DNA of 64,000 bases from Thalassia testudinum (GCA_037157565.1 JAZHRO010000013.1:38506501-38570500); one strand, 5' to 3'; counted from the first letter of the stretch, positions 32,627 through 46,600 are shown. The notes: generated by a model from the letters alone, not told the origin. A program made the numbers and translations.

Positions 32627-34299
32627 TGTTTCCATCTGCTACCTTCTCCATTCTATCAAACAAATGAAGACAATGAATTGTATCCTCACACAGAATGAAT
32701 TAAATATTTGATGTGAACATGACCACTTAACTATACTACACAGGTTCATTTCCTATCTGTTTTTTCTACATGAATCTATCAGCATATGAATTTCATGTTG
32801 ATGGCATTCCATAATTTAACCACAGCTACCTTATTAAGATCCTGGAAATGAATCTAACAGAAACTGCATGGGACAAAGATGTGTAAGCATATAACTAATC
32901 CAGCATGTAAAAGTGAGATTATCTGCACATGTAGCTATGCTGAATCATCATCTATCATCATCAAGAGATCATTGTTCTCATTTTCATAAGTATCCACATC
33001 CATATCCTTCTACATATCTGGATGGCATGAATGTTATCATGCACCATCCTTTTGAATCTATACTTTCAAACCAAAATGGGGCATATAGCCCTCCAAATGA
33101 AATATAAACTTTCAAGATATTGATCAAGTATATCTACCCTCAGAATTTAAGCAATCAATACTAATATATACTTCATCAGATTGATCCAAGTCTTCTTTTA
33201 ACACTTACACCAGCTCAGAATCTAAGCTACATCGACTGACTAAAACCTCCTGCAAAGTATGTTGAACCACTGACAATTATTCTGCCAGATAACCTCAAAT
33301 AGGTCGATCAGGAGACCTGATTAATTGCATCAGCAACTTGTTCTTTTGCTACTCCACAAATCTAGAATCACAAGAGAGATGAGACTATCTACATTCCTAA
33401 CAACACTAAACTGATTTCAGATCCCATTGGCATCGAGTTCCTTTCCATGCTTTGAGTCCCATTCTTGAATAATTCATTTATGCTGGTCCTTGTACCACAG
33501 AAAGTGACTGGAACGTTTTATCATGTCTAAGCATGATATCTTTTCACACTAACTTAATATGCCAAAATCAGTCTACACTCTACCACCATTTAACGTATTT
33601 TGGCAAAACCAAATGCTTGCATCCAATTAACAGTAAATCAACATAATAAACAGATATCTGGGAATAGAATTTAGCATCATTAGAGAGAAATCAATCCACA
33701 CAAGAGAGGGTAGCCAAAAGAAGTAGAATACAGTGAAATACAATAGAGACACACGTACCTACCAATGGCTCCTATTTAAATATAGTGATAGACCTAGCTG
33801 CAACATTGTCCACCAAAATATGGATGCCATTTACATGCGAAAAACAATACAATATGGTGCAGACATGAATAGGCTAACAATGTACACCATATAGCTGACA
33901 TCTGGTTAAGAGATTGCTAAACAATTAAGGCTGCCAACCAATTGCTGTCACATTGTTGGATCAGAAAGAGGAGTATCTCCAACCAGGACATTCAATTCAA
34001 GCAGAGTGTCACCAATCTTCTTGTCAGTTAATCCGGCACAAGTATGTAGGTAACTATTGATGCCATCTTCGAAAGAAAGCCAAAAAGGAAAAAAAAAAAA
34101 AAAAAGCAAAACAAACACTCTGATTTGTGAGAGAAACAAATCATCGGACCGATGATCGATGGATGTTTCGTGTCAAAATGTTTGCATGGATATAACTTCC
34201 TCCAAAATGCATAAAAAATCATCGCCTGTTATAATCACATCATCGATATGAAAAGGAGTTTTCCATGAGAAAGATCACTTTTTTATGGCCGACAACCCC
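32627..34299. other. Upstream or 5' UTR intron of arginase, no gene seen
   Basis: Moderately AT-rich sequence without recognisable genes or element ends. Confidence 0.35.
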
Positions 34300-34990
34300 T
34301 TGTGGGTAAATTCCGAGTTGGTTAAACTCGAGTCCCCTCTGCCGTTGTCGGTGGAGACATAATTTCCGGTGTGCGAAAAACGTCACCACACACACACACA
34401 CACACAGCCCAACAGCAACCGTTTCGTGACAACGAGTACGCGAAGCGAGCATAGCCCGCGGGGGAATTCTCAAGATATCTCCCACCGGAATCTCGGAAAA
34501 TTGAACTCCGATCATGGTGGAAACAATTGCACCGGAGATATACGTCGGAGCGTACTCGGTCGAAGCAGAGTGTGCAGCACCGATGCGTGAAACTTGCACC
34601 AAGAAGGCCCCTTAATTAATCAACTTTTGACTTCCGAATCTTTCCGAAAAAGGAAACACGACCCAAAGCGTCGGTGCAGAGGGAAGGATGGGAGAATTTT
34701 TGCGTGGAAGTTCGTTAAAATCTGTGTCTGAGAGGGTAAAGCACCTTCGGTGGTCGAGGTCGGAGGCGTGACGTTGGTAGATGGGCCGACGATCTCTGCT
34801 CTAGCGGTGGCGCGCCTTCGGCTGTTGCTGTTGCTGTTGCTCTTGCGGTTGAGAGAGGTGTGATTGGAGTCGTATATATCTTGACGGGAGTCGTTTGAAT
34901 AACACATAATATATGTTATCTCCCTTCCGTCCCTCTCCTCGGTGACGGTGTTGCTTCCGCTGCCGGTGGGCACCCCAACCGTTTCCGATT
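34300..34990 (-). promoter_or_regulatory. CpG-rich candidate promoter / non-coding first exon of arginase
   Basis: This zone is richer in GC and CpG than its surroundings. On the minus strand it shows AAGATATATACGAC (about 34890-34875), then a CT- and CAA-rich leader (ACACCTCTCTCAACCG, AGCAACAGCAAC) of the kind seen in plant 5' UTRs. Together with the acceptor-like TTTTGCAG before the arginase ATG, it could be the arginase transcription start with an untranslated first exon. The donor site is not clear, and the zone could belong to another transcript. Open minus-strand frames here resemble nothing I know. Confidence 0.3.
34386..34407. repeat. (CA)n microsatellite
   Basis: About ten CA units in an otherwise GC-rich stretch. 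Confidence 0.9.
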
Positions 34991-34999
34991 CGCGGCGCG

Positions 35000-36168
35000 G
35001 AAGGGCGTCATTTTATTTCCTCTCGGTTTTTCCCCGATTCTCTTCTGCTTTGATTTTTTCGAAGGGTAAATTACGATTTTGGGCTATATATTTGAAAAGT
35101 GTATACATATACACACCATATGGTCCGAGCAAATAACAGTTTTGTGTCACCATATCTTTCTCTAAAAAGGGGATGATGTATAAAACTATATATTTTTGTG
35201 TATACGAAATGTTTTCTTATATATATGCAAAAAATTTAAAACTTACATCTCTATTTTGATCACATTCTCGAACTTTAAAAGTGCCAACGATATCATTGAT
35301 CCTTATAACAACATGGTCTCTCAGTTAGTTGCATGTCCGAGTTCTTGTGGCCAAGGTAGCTTGGGTTTCAGGTTCAAAAGAAGAGTTAGGTTAAAAGGCT
35401 TAAGGCTAGTTAGGTTACAACTTAGAAGTAAGGATTAACTTTTGTTTGTGTTTACCTTGGAAGGAATGTTAGTCCTCATGAGGATTTACCAAATTGGAGT
35501 AAAAATTGTATATTAAAGGGGGCCTAGTGATATGGAAAGGGGTGTTAGAATGGGAGGGGTTAAGATAACCCAAGAAGTTTTAAGGGTTACAGATGCACGG
35601 TTTGTTTCAATCCTCTTGGTAAACGGGAGATGATCCCTTGTGAGAGGATTTAATTCGTTACGGGGTTTACATTAAAGTTGGGAAATAAGTTTAAGGTACT
35701 TTGTGCAAATTACTTTATTATACCAATTCCGTTTCCCGCATTCCTTCCTCGACGTCCATCCATATTCATCCTCTTTTGAATGAGTAGTGTAGGCCCCAGG
35801 GTAAGTCCCCTTCCTATCCAGAGAGTAGAGTGTGCGAGAGTAGCATGATTATTTTCTTTTTTATCACTATGCACCCAATGTATGATTAGTTTCTTTTATT
35901 TATTGAACATTGGTAGGCATACTCAAAGATATGACCAAAAAATCTATCCATGGAATCTGAGGCAAGAATATATGAGAGTTTTTGCCTTATCATCCCCCGT
36001 GGTTGGCTTAGATTTTTATGGATATATTTTCTATCATCTTGGATGTCCTAAATATTTATTTATTTATTTATTTATACCTGTAAACATTTGTAATTACATA
36101 GAAATCATTACAGAGTTTGCATTTACGAGCGTCATGCCTTTTACACCATCCAAGTTCGCCAAGACTCT
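35000..36168. other. Intergenic, nothing recognised
   Basis: Mixed-composition DNA with no identifiable gene or element. Confidence 0.4.
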
Positions 36169-36181
36169 CCATTAACCTTGA

Positions 36182-36390
36182 TTTTTTTTTTTTTTTTTTT
36201 CTATTTTCGATAACCTAAGACTATGGGTGCACTCCATAACAACCTAGGAGTGACACAATGTGCACCATACATCTCCACAAGACCCATGCAAGTATGGGCA
36301 AGTTGCAAGATTTTGAACCCACACATCCCCTCGTGGGGAGGATCTTATGGGGATAGGTGACAGTGGCACCAATTGTGCTTCCCATAACCA
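36182..36390 (-). mobile_element. SINE-like retroposon with poly(A) tail and 14-bp target duplication
   Basis: The 14-bp sequence CCATTAACCTTGAT flanks the unit exactly (36169-36182 and 36391-36404; its last T overlaps the tail). Next to the left copy is a run of 19 T, a poly(A) tail on the minus strand. On that strand the body starts TGGTTATGGGAAGC and contains GGGTTCAAAATC (36320-36309), close to the Pol III B box GGTTCGANTCC. Length of about 208 bp, A tail and flanking duplication together fit a tRNA-derived SINE. An A box is less clear. Confidence 0.72.
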
Positions 36391-36404
36391 CCATTAACCT
36401 TGAT

Positions 36405-37831
36405 GTTTTGAACTGAAAATAAGTAAATTTTACAACTAAAATAAATAAAATTCTATAACAAAGCATCTAATAAAGATTCGTTTCTACCCTACTCCTTTCG
36501 AGCCGTGTGCTTGGCTTGATCTTCTCAACCATGAGTCCATGCTCCTCGAAAGACTCTTTTACAATAAAAAGGTATTATTTCCACCGTGTTATTTCCTTGA
36601 AACATACAAAGCTTTTGATTACAAGGGCATGCAAAAGGGCTCCAAAAAAAAACCATGACCCATGCAAGCCTGCGGAAACCAATCACGTCTTCCTCTCTTG
36701 CTCCGTTGCAACAAAAGTTCGGTTCACAATGGGGATTGATTAGATTGGATGTTCATTGGGCAAAACTTTCTGGAGAGAATAAGGGGAAATTGCAGAGAGA
36801 TGGCATTTTTCAACACTTGGTTGCGGGAAGTAAAAAAGTTGAATCGGCAGAAGAAATGAGGAATGAGAGGAATTACAGGCCTTTTGCATTTTGAATTAAA
36901 CACCATATCAAGAAATTAAACAAAATATCCTGGAATATGTAAAATAATCCCACATCTTAAATGGAATTATCTTATTCTTGAATTAAGTTGCTAATTCCAG
37001 AATAAATGAATTCTGGAGTTGACGTTGGCAAACACGAATTGAAGCATCAATCCTGGTTCTCAAATGGTGTCAGGAATCCTAGATGGCATGCTGAGAGAGT
37101 TGGGTGGTGAAGCACGAAGGGTGGAACATGGAGAAGGACTGCTGGAAGTGGAAAAAAATGGAGATCAAGCAGAGAGTGAGGGAGAAAAAAAAAAAAAAAC
37201 AGAGACATCCAGGTAATTAAGTATAAGTTTTACTTATGTTTTAGCCTAAAAGAAATTAAAATTAATGGAGATTCTCTACCTGGATCGAGATACAGTGTGA
37301 AATATAGCGTTACAGGTCTTTAGGGTAGCCACAAACGTGCAGAAGTGATATATATAAGAACCCTTCCATAACTATGGCAACTTAAGCATAAGCCGACACA
37401 TACGTTTGTAATTGTTTGCTTCACGTCCATCTGCATTTAATCCTGCACATGTTTGAAGGGAGCAATTGAACTTGAAAATTAAGTAAGGGTCTATTCTTTT
37501 TCTTTCCAATGGCAAACGGGTGAATAACGCGTAAGATGCCCCCATCACCACACACCTCACCCCCACCCCCACCTTCAGCCTATTAAATTGCTCAAAGGAA
37601 TCTCACGAAACTGAAACCCCCTTCTAGCATGAGAGGGGTCCGTGTAGGATAGAAAATATACCCCTCTTTTGGATGAAAGGGCCACCTAACCCGCCAAGAA
37701 GTTTTGGAATGTCCGCTAAGGTTATGTTTGTTTAGTGGGGTTGATTTGATGAGATAAATTTAAGTTATGGAGGGATAGAGGGTCATGTTTGTCTTAAAAG
37801 GAATCTTCGTTTAAGTGGTTGAAACTATCTT
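36405..37831. other. Intergenic, nothing recognised
   Basis: No gene. An A-rich run lies near 37185, and 37720-37830 resembles decayed MITE ends (TTATGTTTGTTTAGTGGGG). Confidence 0.4.
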
Positions 37832-38165
37832 AAGGTTGTATTTGATAATGAGGTTAAGGGATGTTAAAATAGAATAAGTGAAAATTATGTTTATTTGGGT
37901 GGTGAATAAAGAGAGGGTTAAGTATAAGGTTAAAATGATTGGTGTATTGATGTGATATTAATAAATATTTGTTTAATAGTATAAGTTGAAGTAGAGAATA
38001 TTAGTGTGTATTTGTTTAATATTAAAAGTGAGAGTGGAGGATATAATGTATATTTTTTAATATAAGTGGAAATGATTGAAAATTATTATATAAAAGTTTA
38101 GGTTGAAGTAATGGAAAAAATTTGAGATAATCTTTAACCTAAGTTAACCCCATTATCAAATGGAG
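37832..38165. mobile_element. MITE with ATTTGATAATG terminal inverted repeats
   Basis: The left end GTTGTATTTGATAATGAGG and the right end (reverse complement GCTCCATTTGATAATGGGG) match over most of 20 bases. The interior is AT-rich, about 330 bp, non-coding. Target duplication not resolved. Confidence 0.6.
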
Positions 38166-38706
38166 CATGCGGGATAAAGTATTGTAAAGATATGTTAATA
38201 TTAAATAAATGAAAATAGATGTTTGTTTGGATGATGTAATAAGTAAAGGATTAAGATATAAAATAAAAATCATGATGTTAATAAATATTTATTTAATATT
38301 AATGATAAAAGTAAATGATATAATTGATATTTATTTAATATGAAAAGCAAAAGTGGAGAATGTAATGAAAATTTATTTAATAGTATAAATAAAAGTAAAT
38401 GTTATTATAATTTAATTAGAATAATTGAAAGTAATTATGGGATAATTTATGTTAAAGTGGTGGAAAAAAAGCCTCAACAAAAGCTCATGATGAGAAAAAA
38501 TTTTGCTAACTCTACATCCAAACAAAGCGTTGAGATCGTTTTAACGTGAGATAAAATATTGTAAAAAATAAGTTAATATGAAATAAGTAGAGATAAATGT
38601 TTATTTAGATGGTAAAATAAATGAATGATTAAGAGATAAAATAAAATAATTAACATATTAACGTAATGTTAATGAATATTTATTTAATATTAAAGTAAAA
38701 GTAAAG
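38166..38706. repeat. Diverged tandem copies of the neighbouring MITE interior
   Basis: Motifs such as GATAAAGTATTGTAAAGATA, ATGAAAATAGATGTTTGTTT and TTAATAAATATTTATTTAAT recur two or three times with changes. The block looks like nested or tandem decayed MITEs of the family at 37832. It resumes at about 39505-39900 after the Mutator-like insertion. Confidence 0.5.
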
Positions 38707-38715
38707 AATTCAAAA

Positions 38716-39494
38716 ATTTTTTTATGTAAATGTCACTGCAATTTTTTTAAATTACTTAAATGTATATTTACAAATGTATCATTAAAAAAATAACATTATT
38801 TTCATATTTGCCACATTGTCAATCATAATTATTAAATTTAATAATTTTTAATTGAAATATAATAAAAAATTAATTTTTAGCACTTAAATTTTTTTATCAA
38901 ATTTTATTTTTTAATTTTCACCCCTTCCCTCCTCCCCTCCCTTCGTCATTTCACCACCCTTCCTTACCTTTGACCACCTCCTACACCCTCTCTTTCACAC
39001 AGGAGTCGCGTGATAGACCTCTAAACATTCAGAGGTTATTTTGTAATTTCTATGTGCCTTTTATAATGTCTCATAATTTCAAAGAATTCTTTTAAACTCT
39101 AAAGAACCTTTTCGTAATTTTCACACATTATCCAACTCACGTAAGAACCCCCACATATTTTCTCTTTCTCGCAAAAGAACTAGGTACAAGTTTCTACTCC
39201 CTTAATTATATTCAAGAAGAGAGGAGGTGGAGGTGTGGAGGAAGAGAGATAAACCGACGAGTTCAAAGGAAGGATGTGAAAATTATAAAAAATATAAAAT
39301 TTAACAACAAAATAAAATTTGAAAATTAAAAAATAAATTTAAAGATTAAAAAAATAAGTTTTTATTATATTTTAATCTAAAATACAAGTGACAAATATAA
39401 AAATGACATTAATTTCTAAATTATATATCTATAAATATAGTTAATTAAATAATATTTAAATAATTAAAAAAAATTCAATGACATTCCCATAAAA
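38716..39494. mobile_element. Mutator-like MITE with 9-bp target duplication
   Basis: The ends are inverted repeats of about 45-50 bp: ATTTTTTTATGTAAATGTCA on the left and, in reverse complement, TTTTATGGGAATGTCATTG on the right. AATTCAAAA lies on both sides (38707-38715 and 39495-39503), an exact 9-bp duplication as expected for Mutator-type transposition. The interior has no transposase. Confidence 0.62.
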
Positions 39495-39903
39495 AATTCA
39501 AAAATGTAATATATATATATTTAATAATAAAAATGAAAATAATAATTATTGTGATTTAATTAAAATAATCATAAATAATTGTATATAAATTTATGTTAAA
39601 ATAGGAAGAAAAACCCTCAATAAACATCCTAGGTAAAATAAAATCATGTTTGGTAAAGAGGATAATTAATCAAAATAGGAGTTAATCTTATTTAGTGAGA
39701 ATAATATTTTAACCCAGATTAAAAGGATTTAACCTCAAATTAATTATTCTAAAATTAATGTAGGATAAACCTTTTTTTTATAAATTATCCCATGTATTTT
39801 CATGGTTAACTTAGAAACTTTAAAAAATCAATCCTAGGTTAACTCAAGAGTATGACTTCTAAACAAAAATGAGAGATAATCTAACTACAAAAAAAATTAT
39901 CCT

Positions 39904-40615
39904 ATGAAATCTATCTCTCTATCCAAATTAATCTCTAGTGACAAAGGCTTCACAGAAAAAAAATATATATATATCAATAATGGTTAGAATATGTATAGAG
40001 TTTTTAGTTATTGACCAAACCCGCAAGACTTACTCCCATGCCCCATGAAAGTAGGGACTTCGACATAAAAAATTTCCAAGATAATCTAAAAAGGAAATAT
40101 AACAAGCACAAGGGCTGTTCCAAGAATTGCAGAAGGCATGCATTTGCCTGCTCGTTTCGTTCATTTTAAGGTTACACGAAATTCCCCGCAATCTTCGCAG
40201 GAATGTTTGACGCACACAAACACAATTATGTTAAAATGTTTGGAGCCGAGGAACGGATTCTCAAGGAAAGTCGTACGCAAACGAACGAGAACAATAGCAA
40301 TCACAGCTACAAATTTACAACCACAGAAGTGCCATAAATATAAAAAAGCAAAATAATAAGAACTCAAATACGCGGTCCACAAAAGCCGACCTAGATTTGC
40401 AGAAGCTGCAGAACAATTATACAACTGAAGGCGAATCTAAATAGAAAAGCGAAAGTTGTTGCATTCATGACTTTGTCCATACCCATACTAAAAACTAGCA
40501 CATCCTCAAACCACAGAAGACTCGCACCATGCAATTATACGAAAAAAAACCCAAACTCTGGAAACTTGTACCAACGGATGCAGCTGCCGTAACCAAAGGT
40601 GCTCCTGGAAAATGT
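39904..40615. other. Probable Hip 3' UTR and flank
   Basis: Directly downstream of the Hip stop codon on the minus strand. No other gene is recognised. The poly(A) site could not be fixed. Confidence 0.4.
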
Positions 40616-43600
40616 CTACTTTGGCCCGGCGAATTTGCCCATCATTTTTTCAATCACAGGTGCGACTTTGGGGTTGGATTGGTGCTTTGCAAAATTAGCG
40701 GGATTTTTCATGACTGCATGGATAGAAAAAAGAAGGAAAGGGTGAGAACTAATGGACTAAGGGTCAATGTATCCCAAATCTAAACTGAACAGAAAACATC
40801 ACCGAGTACAGTTCTTCGTCATCTTAGAAGTAGAAACAGGTGGTTTGTGCATGCCGTCATTCAATTCAAATTCCCAAGTTGTCTACATATTCTTTCCGTT
40901 CAATTGTATGACAATTGATTTCATTTGCCGCATTAACTTCTAAAGTTGTCTGCTGTTACAACCATGGCTGAACAGCAACAACTCCCTGTACTTATATTCC
41001 CTTCTAAATCTTGTAAAATCAACTCCCCTTCCCCAGGACCCTCCCTCTCCAGAGAAACAGTAGCAGCTGCCACCAACACCCAAGATCAGGGCCCCTGATT
41101 GGCCTTGGCAAGCCGATCGGGGACCCCTCCCCTCCCTCTCCACCTTATCATTCATCTCCACCCTTTACCCTTCTAGCAGAGGTTTTGTTTTTTCACCCCC
41201 TCCCCTGGCAACCGTGCTCGTTACCCCCATGGGAATCTACCGTTGCTCGTGAACTTATCATCACCACCCTACCTCCATGGGATGGCACTCACCTGGCTCT
41301 GAGGCCACCAGCTCTGATCTGGGTGCACGTGTTTCACAGTGCAGTGGTTGGGCGTGGGGGTGCCAATCTCTCCCAGCCTCCTATCCTTGTGGTTGCTCTG
41401 CCATGCTCCTCTACGCCACTCCGTATACCATTCATCTAGCATCCTCTCTTAGCTCCATTTTCTTGATTCAATGATGTATCTTTTTTTGGGTTTCATGATG
41501 GAGTGGGCAGAGGGACCACTGGGGCTGTGCATTGTCTCCCGACTACCCATTGCAGCCAGACTCTAAACTCTTTATATTCTGCTGCTGTTAATTTCAAATG
41601 GTTGGATGTGGAGTTCAGGGTCATGAACCAAGACCTTGGCAGTAAGGAGGAAGCTCTCAATCAGGCAAGCACTTGAACTAGGATAGGCTTGATGCTGAAA
41701 GACTGGCTGGCTACGTTGATTCGCAACAGTTCCACCATCTACCTCTGTGGCTTTCTTATTGAAACCATGCTTGATTCTGCACCTATACACAATCGAGATA
41801 CTAGTTGACTTGCTTCGACAACCGAGTTGCCAGTTCTCATTAGTGTGAATCAAGTAGATTAACGGTGCTGTCTTCATCCAAAGTCATGGTATAATGTTCA
41901 AAGCTGCTACAAGATCTTGTTCCAAGGGCGATTTCTTTTTTTTGCTTTGTTTTTCTCCTAGTTTTGGAGTTCCCCTGTTTATGGGACATAGTTTCCCCCC
42001 TGTTAAAGGGAGTATATCCCCCCCCCCCCCCCCCCCCCCCCCCCCTTCGAGGGGAGTACCGGTTGTCTCTTCCTCGCCCATTAGGGCTGTGTTCCATCGT
42101 AACCATTTCATTCAAACCTACAACCTCTCCACCACTTCTTTCGATTGATGCACATGTCAAATGCTCCACAGGAACCCACTGATTCCCCATTTAATGCCCC
42201 CAACACACTTCCATTTTCAATCAAAACCCTTCCATGCTGTTGCCCGAGCTGTAACTACAATGCTTGCCAAACGAGGGCTTTCCTCAAATAGCCACCAAAA
42301 CTGCTACTGGTTCTTGTTGTTGAATCCTCCAAAGGAATGCTTTGCATGTGTCTCGAGCCACCTTCCATCTTTGCGCCAATCCAAAATCTTGCCATAATGT
42401 CTTGCCAATTACTTGGGGCACCATGTTAGCCTCTGGCGTACAGCATTTACCCCCAACAATGTCCTTGCCCTTTCATAGCCACCCATCACAACCTGCTGAA
42501 ACAGTGCCAAGCTCTCTTTCAACTGAAGAACGATCAGCATTAGCACTATTTGGATTGACGAGACCACTCATGTAAATATACTCCCCAAATTCATTATTGT
42601 GAGTCCCAGATCCACTAATTGAGCCACCTCCTATCTTCTCTGTAGCTGGATGCCCTCAATCACCCACCCAAAAGATAGGTTTCAATAGGGGTCAATCCAG
42701 CAGGGACCCATCAACCTCTGAAACAAAACAACAACAACGGGAAAAATTCACATCTCAGCTCCTGCTGCTTTCAATCTTCATCATTGAAACCTCCAAACTC
42801 TCTGGAAGATATTCAGAGCACTTTCCCCCTTCCAACACCTGTAACTTCCTACGCTGTCACAGAACCAGAGATTGTCTACATGACTATGTCCTTGAGGAAG
42901 CAGTCCTTGTAACAACCTTAGACCAGGGTGCTTCCACATCCACAGCTATCTCTAGTTGCCGTCCTCCACCATCATTGCTGAACTTCAAAGATGCTCTCCT
43001 CCATGCTACCAAACATATGAACCTCCGATGTCCAAGTTCCCCACACATCAAGCATTTTGGAGGTCACAATGGTGGCTGAGCCTCCCTCCAACCACTCCAT
43101 TGCTAAAAGGGAGACCACTCCTCTCCTCTCATCACTCATCCTTCCATATTCAGGCCCCTTATTTTTCTTTGATAGGCATTTTAAAACTATAACACATCAA
43201 ATTTTAGCATGTGACTCTCAGCCAACCTAATTGGGCACTAAATCTTATTATTGCCCACTGAAATAAAAAAAAAAATCTTAGCTCCATCTACCCCAAATTA
43301 GGAGCCAAGCATCTCATTTGGCATCATGTATGAGGTTATTATCTTCTATCAAATTTTTTTGTGAAAGAATATCATCTATCGAAGTTATAATATGCTATAA
43401 AACAAATCAACATAAGCTCTCATGTGCCAACAGTCCTATCCTCCTCCAAAAATCAACATGAAGGAAGCCATACCCACACCTGAAGCAATCCTCTTGCCTA
43501 CCATGTATAGACCTATAGAATGTTTAACCCGTCTACCGTTATTCAGAAGCCAAGCGCCACCTCTGTCATCATGCATGAAGCTATCATCATTCAACTAAGT

Positions 43601-46600
43601 TTATTATCACTTAACAACATTATAACACCCTACAGAACAAACTGCCACTGTTCTCTCGCACCACCAATCCCATTCTCCAAAGATCCACGTAAAGCAAAGC
43701 ATACCTACACCTGGAGCAACCTAACCAGCCCACCCCACACACACACACAAAGAAAAAAAAGAAAAAAGAAATCACCACTTCAATGATCTCTCTGCTCCAT
43801 CCAAACCCAAGTAGCATTGGCACAGATTCCTTGGTTTGGTTTGCATCTCCCACTGCTACTCATGTGGAAACAAGCCACACAAGTGTGAAGTGCAAGATGC
43901 AGAGTAGCAAGGATGCAAGCAGCAATTGATCATGCTCCCGGATGAAAGGTGATTGCCCAATTCAACACCAACATGAGGATTGGCTTTGCTTTCAACAATT
44001 AGAGGGAGTCCTTGGCATCAACCCTGCAGTGCAACTAGGAGTGTTCACAGGTCAGGTACCCACCTTGTTATCACCAGACCCAACTTAACCTAATGCTGAT
44101 AGGGATCATAGGGTCATGGGTTGACTCGACCCATTCAAACGAGTACCCAAAGGATAGGGTACCTAGCCTTGCTAAATCGGGTCATGGATACCCATTGGGT
44201 ACTAGTTAGCCAATTTAACTAAAATATAAAATTTAAAAATATAAAATATAATTAAAATAAAATAATAAAATATAATTAAAATATAAAATAATCATTAAAA
44301 TAAAAATAAAATTATATAAATTTATTTAAAATAAAATAAAATGCACATGAATATCTTTTGGTAACTAGTTTAGACTCAGATATGCGCGGCTCTTGCATCC
44401 TCCATGCACCCATTCTGCTCTAGTTGGAAGACTATGGCATTCCATGTGACAACAGATTTCTCAGCAAGGATTGATATATCGACGATATATTGCTGATATA
44501 TCGATATCGCCGGGTCAGCATATATTGATATCAGCCTTAATATCTTTTTTCCATGATATCGCCGATATATCGGAGATATATCGCCGATATCATAGACTTC
44601 TGTTGAACTTTAAAGCTATACATGCTAGAGTTTGTGCTTCCTTGTAGTCCATCAAATATGTTAACTTTAGAGCTGTACATTCTCTGTCGACAATTTAGTC
44701 ATTGCACTTAATTTTACTTATTGAAAAATAGGAAGAAGATTCTAAAATGTCAGTGAGAAATACATTAACATCTTCAAACCTCTATAAACACTTTGATAAT
44801 CCATGGGCGTATTGAAAGGGTTATCTTGTCATTTTCCTTTGATTAAAAAATATCATCCATGATTGTTTTTCTTTTTTTCCCCACAACAACCTAGGGTTGA
44901 CAGGCTCACTTGATTCAGCATGGCTTAGCTAAGTACTTGCCAAGGTTTGACATAATCGCTGCTATATCGCATATCGACGGTTTAGGTGGTATCGATACCA
45001 CCTAAAGTATATTTTTCCCGAATATCGACAATATATCGACAATATATCGCCAGTTGGGTGGGAAAAATTGTGCTGTGGCGTTATTGAAATGGGACGGCTG
45101 GGCGGGAGGCGTAAGATTGAAAATGGGTAGACACAAATACAGACATAGGCAGGACTGGACTGGCGCTGTTCGGAACCCACACGCACATGCATGTTTTTTA
45201 GTCATTCCTTTATGATATATTAGTCATAAAAATATTAATTTGACATTTTTTTATATTTTATGACTTTCTGAGTAAATTTCCAAAAATTCACTGATATCAG
45301 CGATATATCTCCGATATCCCTTTTTTGACTTGTTGATACGATATCGATATTGATATTTAAAACCTTGCTTCTAAGGCATGCTATGGAGCAGTTAGAGCAC
45401 CTCTTGGTCGCGGTGGGCATGGACATACCCCATGAGCATGGCGATCAAAGAGATTTCATTTCTCTTAGGCATAAATGACCTTGAACAGTTTGTAGGCGAT
45501 GTCGATGCGAGAGTTGTGGGTGTATCCAAAGATCATTGTAGTCTAGGAGATGACGTTCCTCTTAGGCATGGAGTTAGAGATTGCAGGTGTCGATGATGCA
45601 GTTAGTGAGGTAGTTTCCATTTACCATGGTGGTTTAGGCCACAATGTCCTTGGACATTTCATCGAACAGCCAGCTAGCATCGTCGAGATAGAGGGATCGC
45701 AGAGGGCACAAAGCATAATGGTATAGGAAATGGTGTTCTTCTCGAGTGATGAGGGAAGAAAAATTCTCTTCATAAACTTTGACATATTTGACAGATCCAG
45801 CTCATTCGTCATCCTGATGGGTTTGGCTAAATGCATCTTAACGGATCTGCCTGGCCCAACATCTTGTTGGGTCCACTTGATCCGAAAACCCGATGGATTC
45901 ACGGATCTGATAACCTGTCAACGGATGCTGTTGACTAAAGTTGAAACGCACGTTTGTTGCATCAGTATTTATGTTGATGGCCGTTTAACAATTACAAAAT
46001 TGAATTTCATTAATGGGTAGATCGTGGGAAATTCCACGAGACCCATGATCAGAGGTGGCTCGCCCTATAAATAATTGGGCCAAGCTAGCTCTAGTTGTTT
46101 ACACAATTGGAGAGAGAAAACAAAAGTGTGATTATACCACCTACAAAAAGAACTTGTGAAATTCGGGAGTCCGACTCTCCCCAAAAATGTACACTTTTCT
46201 AGATGGAACTGGGTCACCATTCTTTGAGTTCCTTTTATAATTGTGTTTCAGTTGAGATTCTTATTCTAAGGGTCTCGATCATCGAGCATGCAACGAAAGA
46301 GGGGTTTGATGATGGGGAGGTTGAGGGAGAGAGGTGGTTCGGGTCCTTTGGGAGATGATGGTGCCAGGGGGAAGGGGGCAACACCTCGTGTGTGGGGTGC
46401 GTGAGTAGCAAAAATGTTTGGGAGGGCATGATCGTTGCATGCAAGGCCAATGCGATTGTCGCGGCCTTCAGGGATCGCAAGATTGGGATGGCCTAATGGG
46501 TATCCAAATTGGATGAGTCATCTAACCGATATCCATGGATGCCCCAATGGGTACCCAAATGGGGCCCCAGTAAGTGGCGGATCAACACTAATGGGTACCC

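Noticed and set aside
34240..34973. Minus-strand ORFs of 117-120 aa upstream of arginase
   Set aside because: They overlap a CpG-rich, microsatellite-bearing candidate promoter zone and resemble no known protein; treated as non-coding.
44465..45368. CGATATATCG clusters considered as CRISPR-like or satellite DNA
   Set aside because: Units are irregular in spacing and sequence, have no unique spacers, and lie in a plant transposon insertion.
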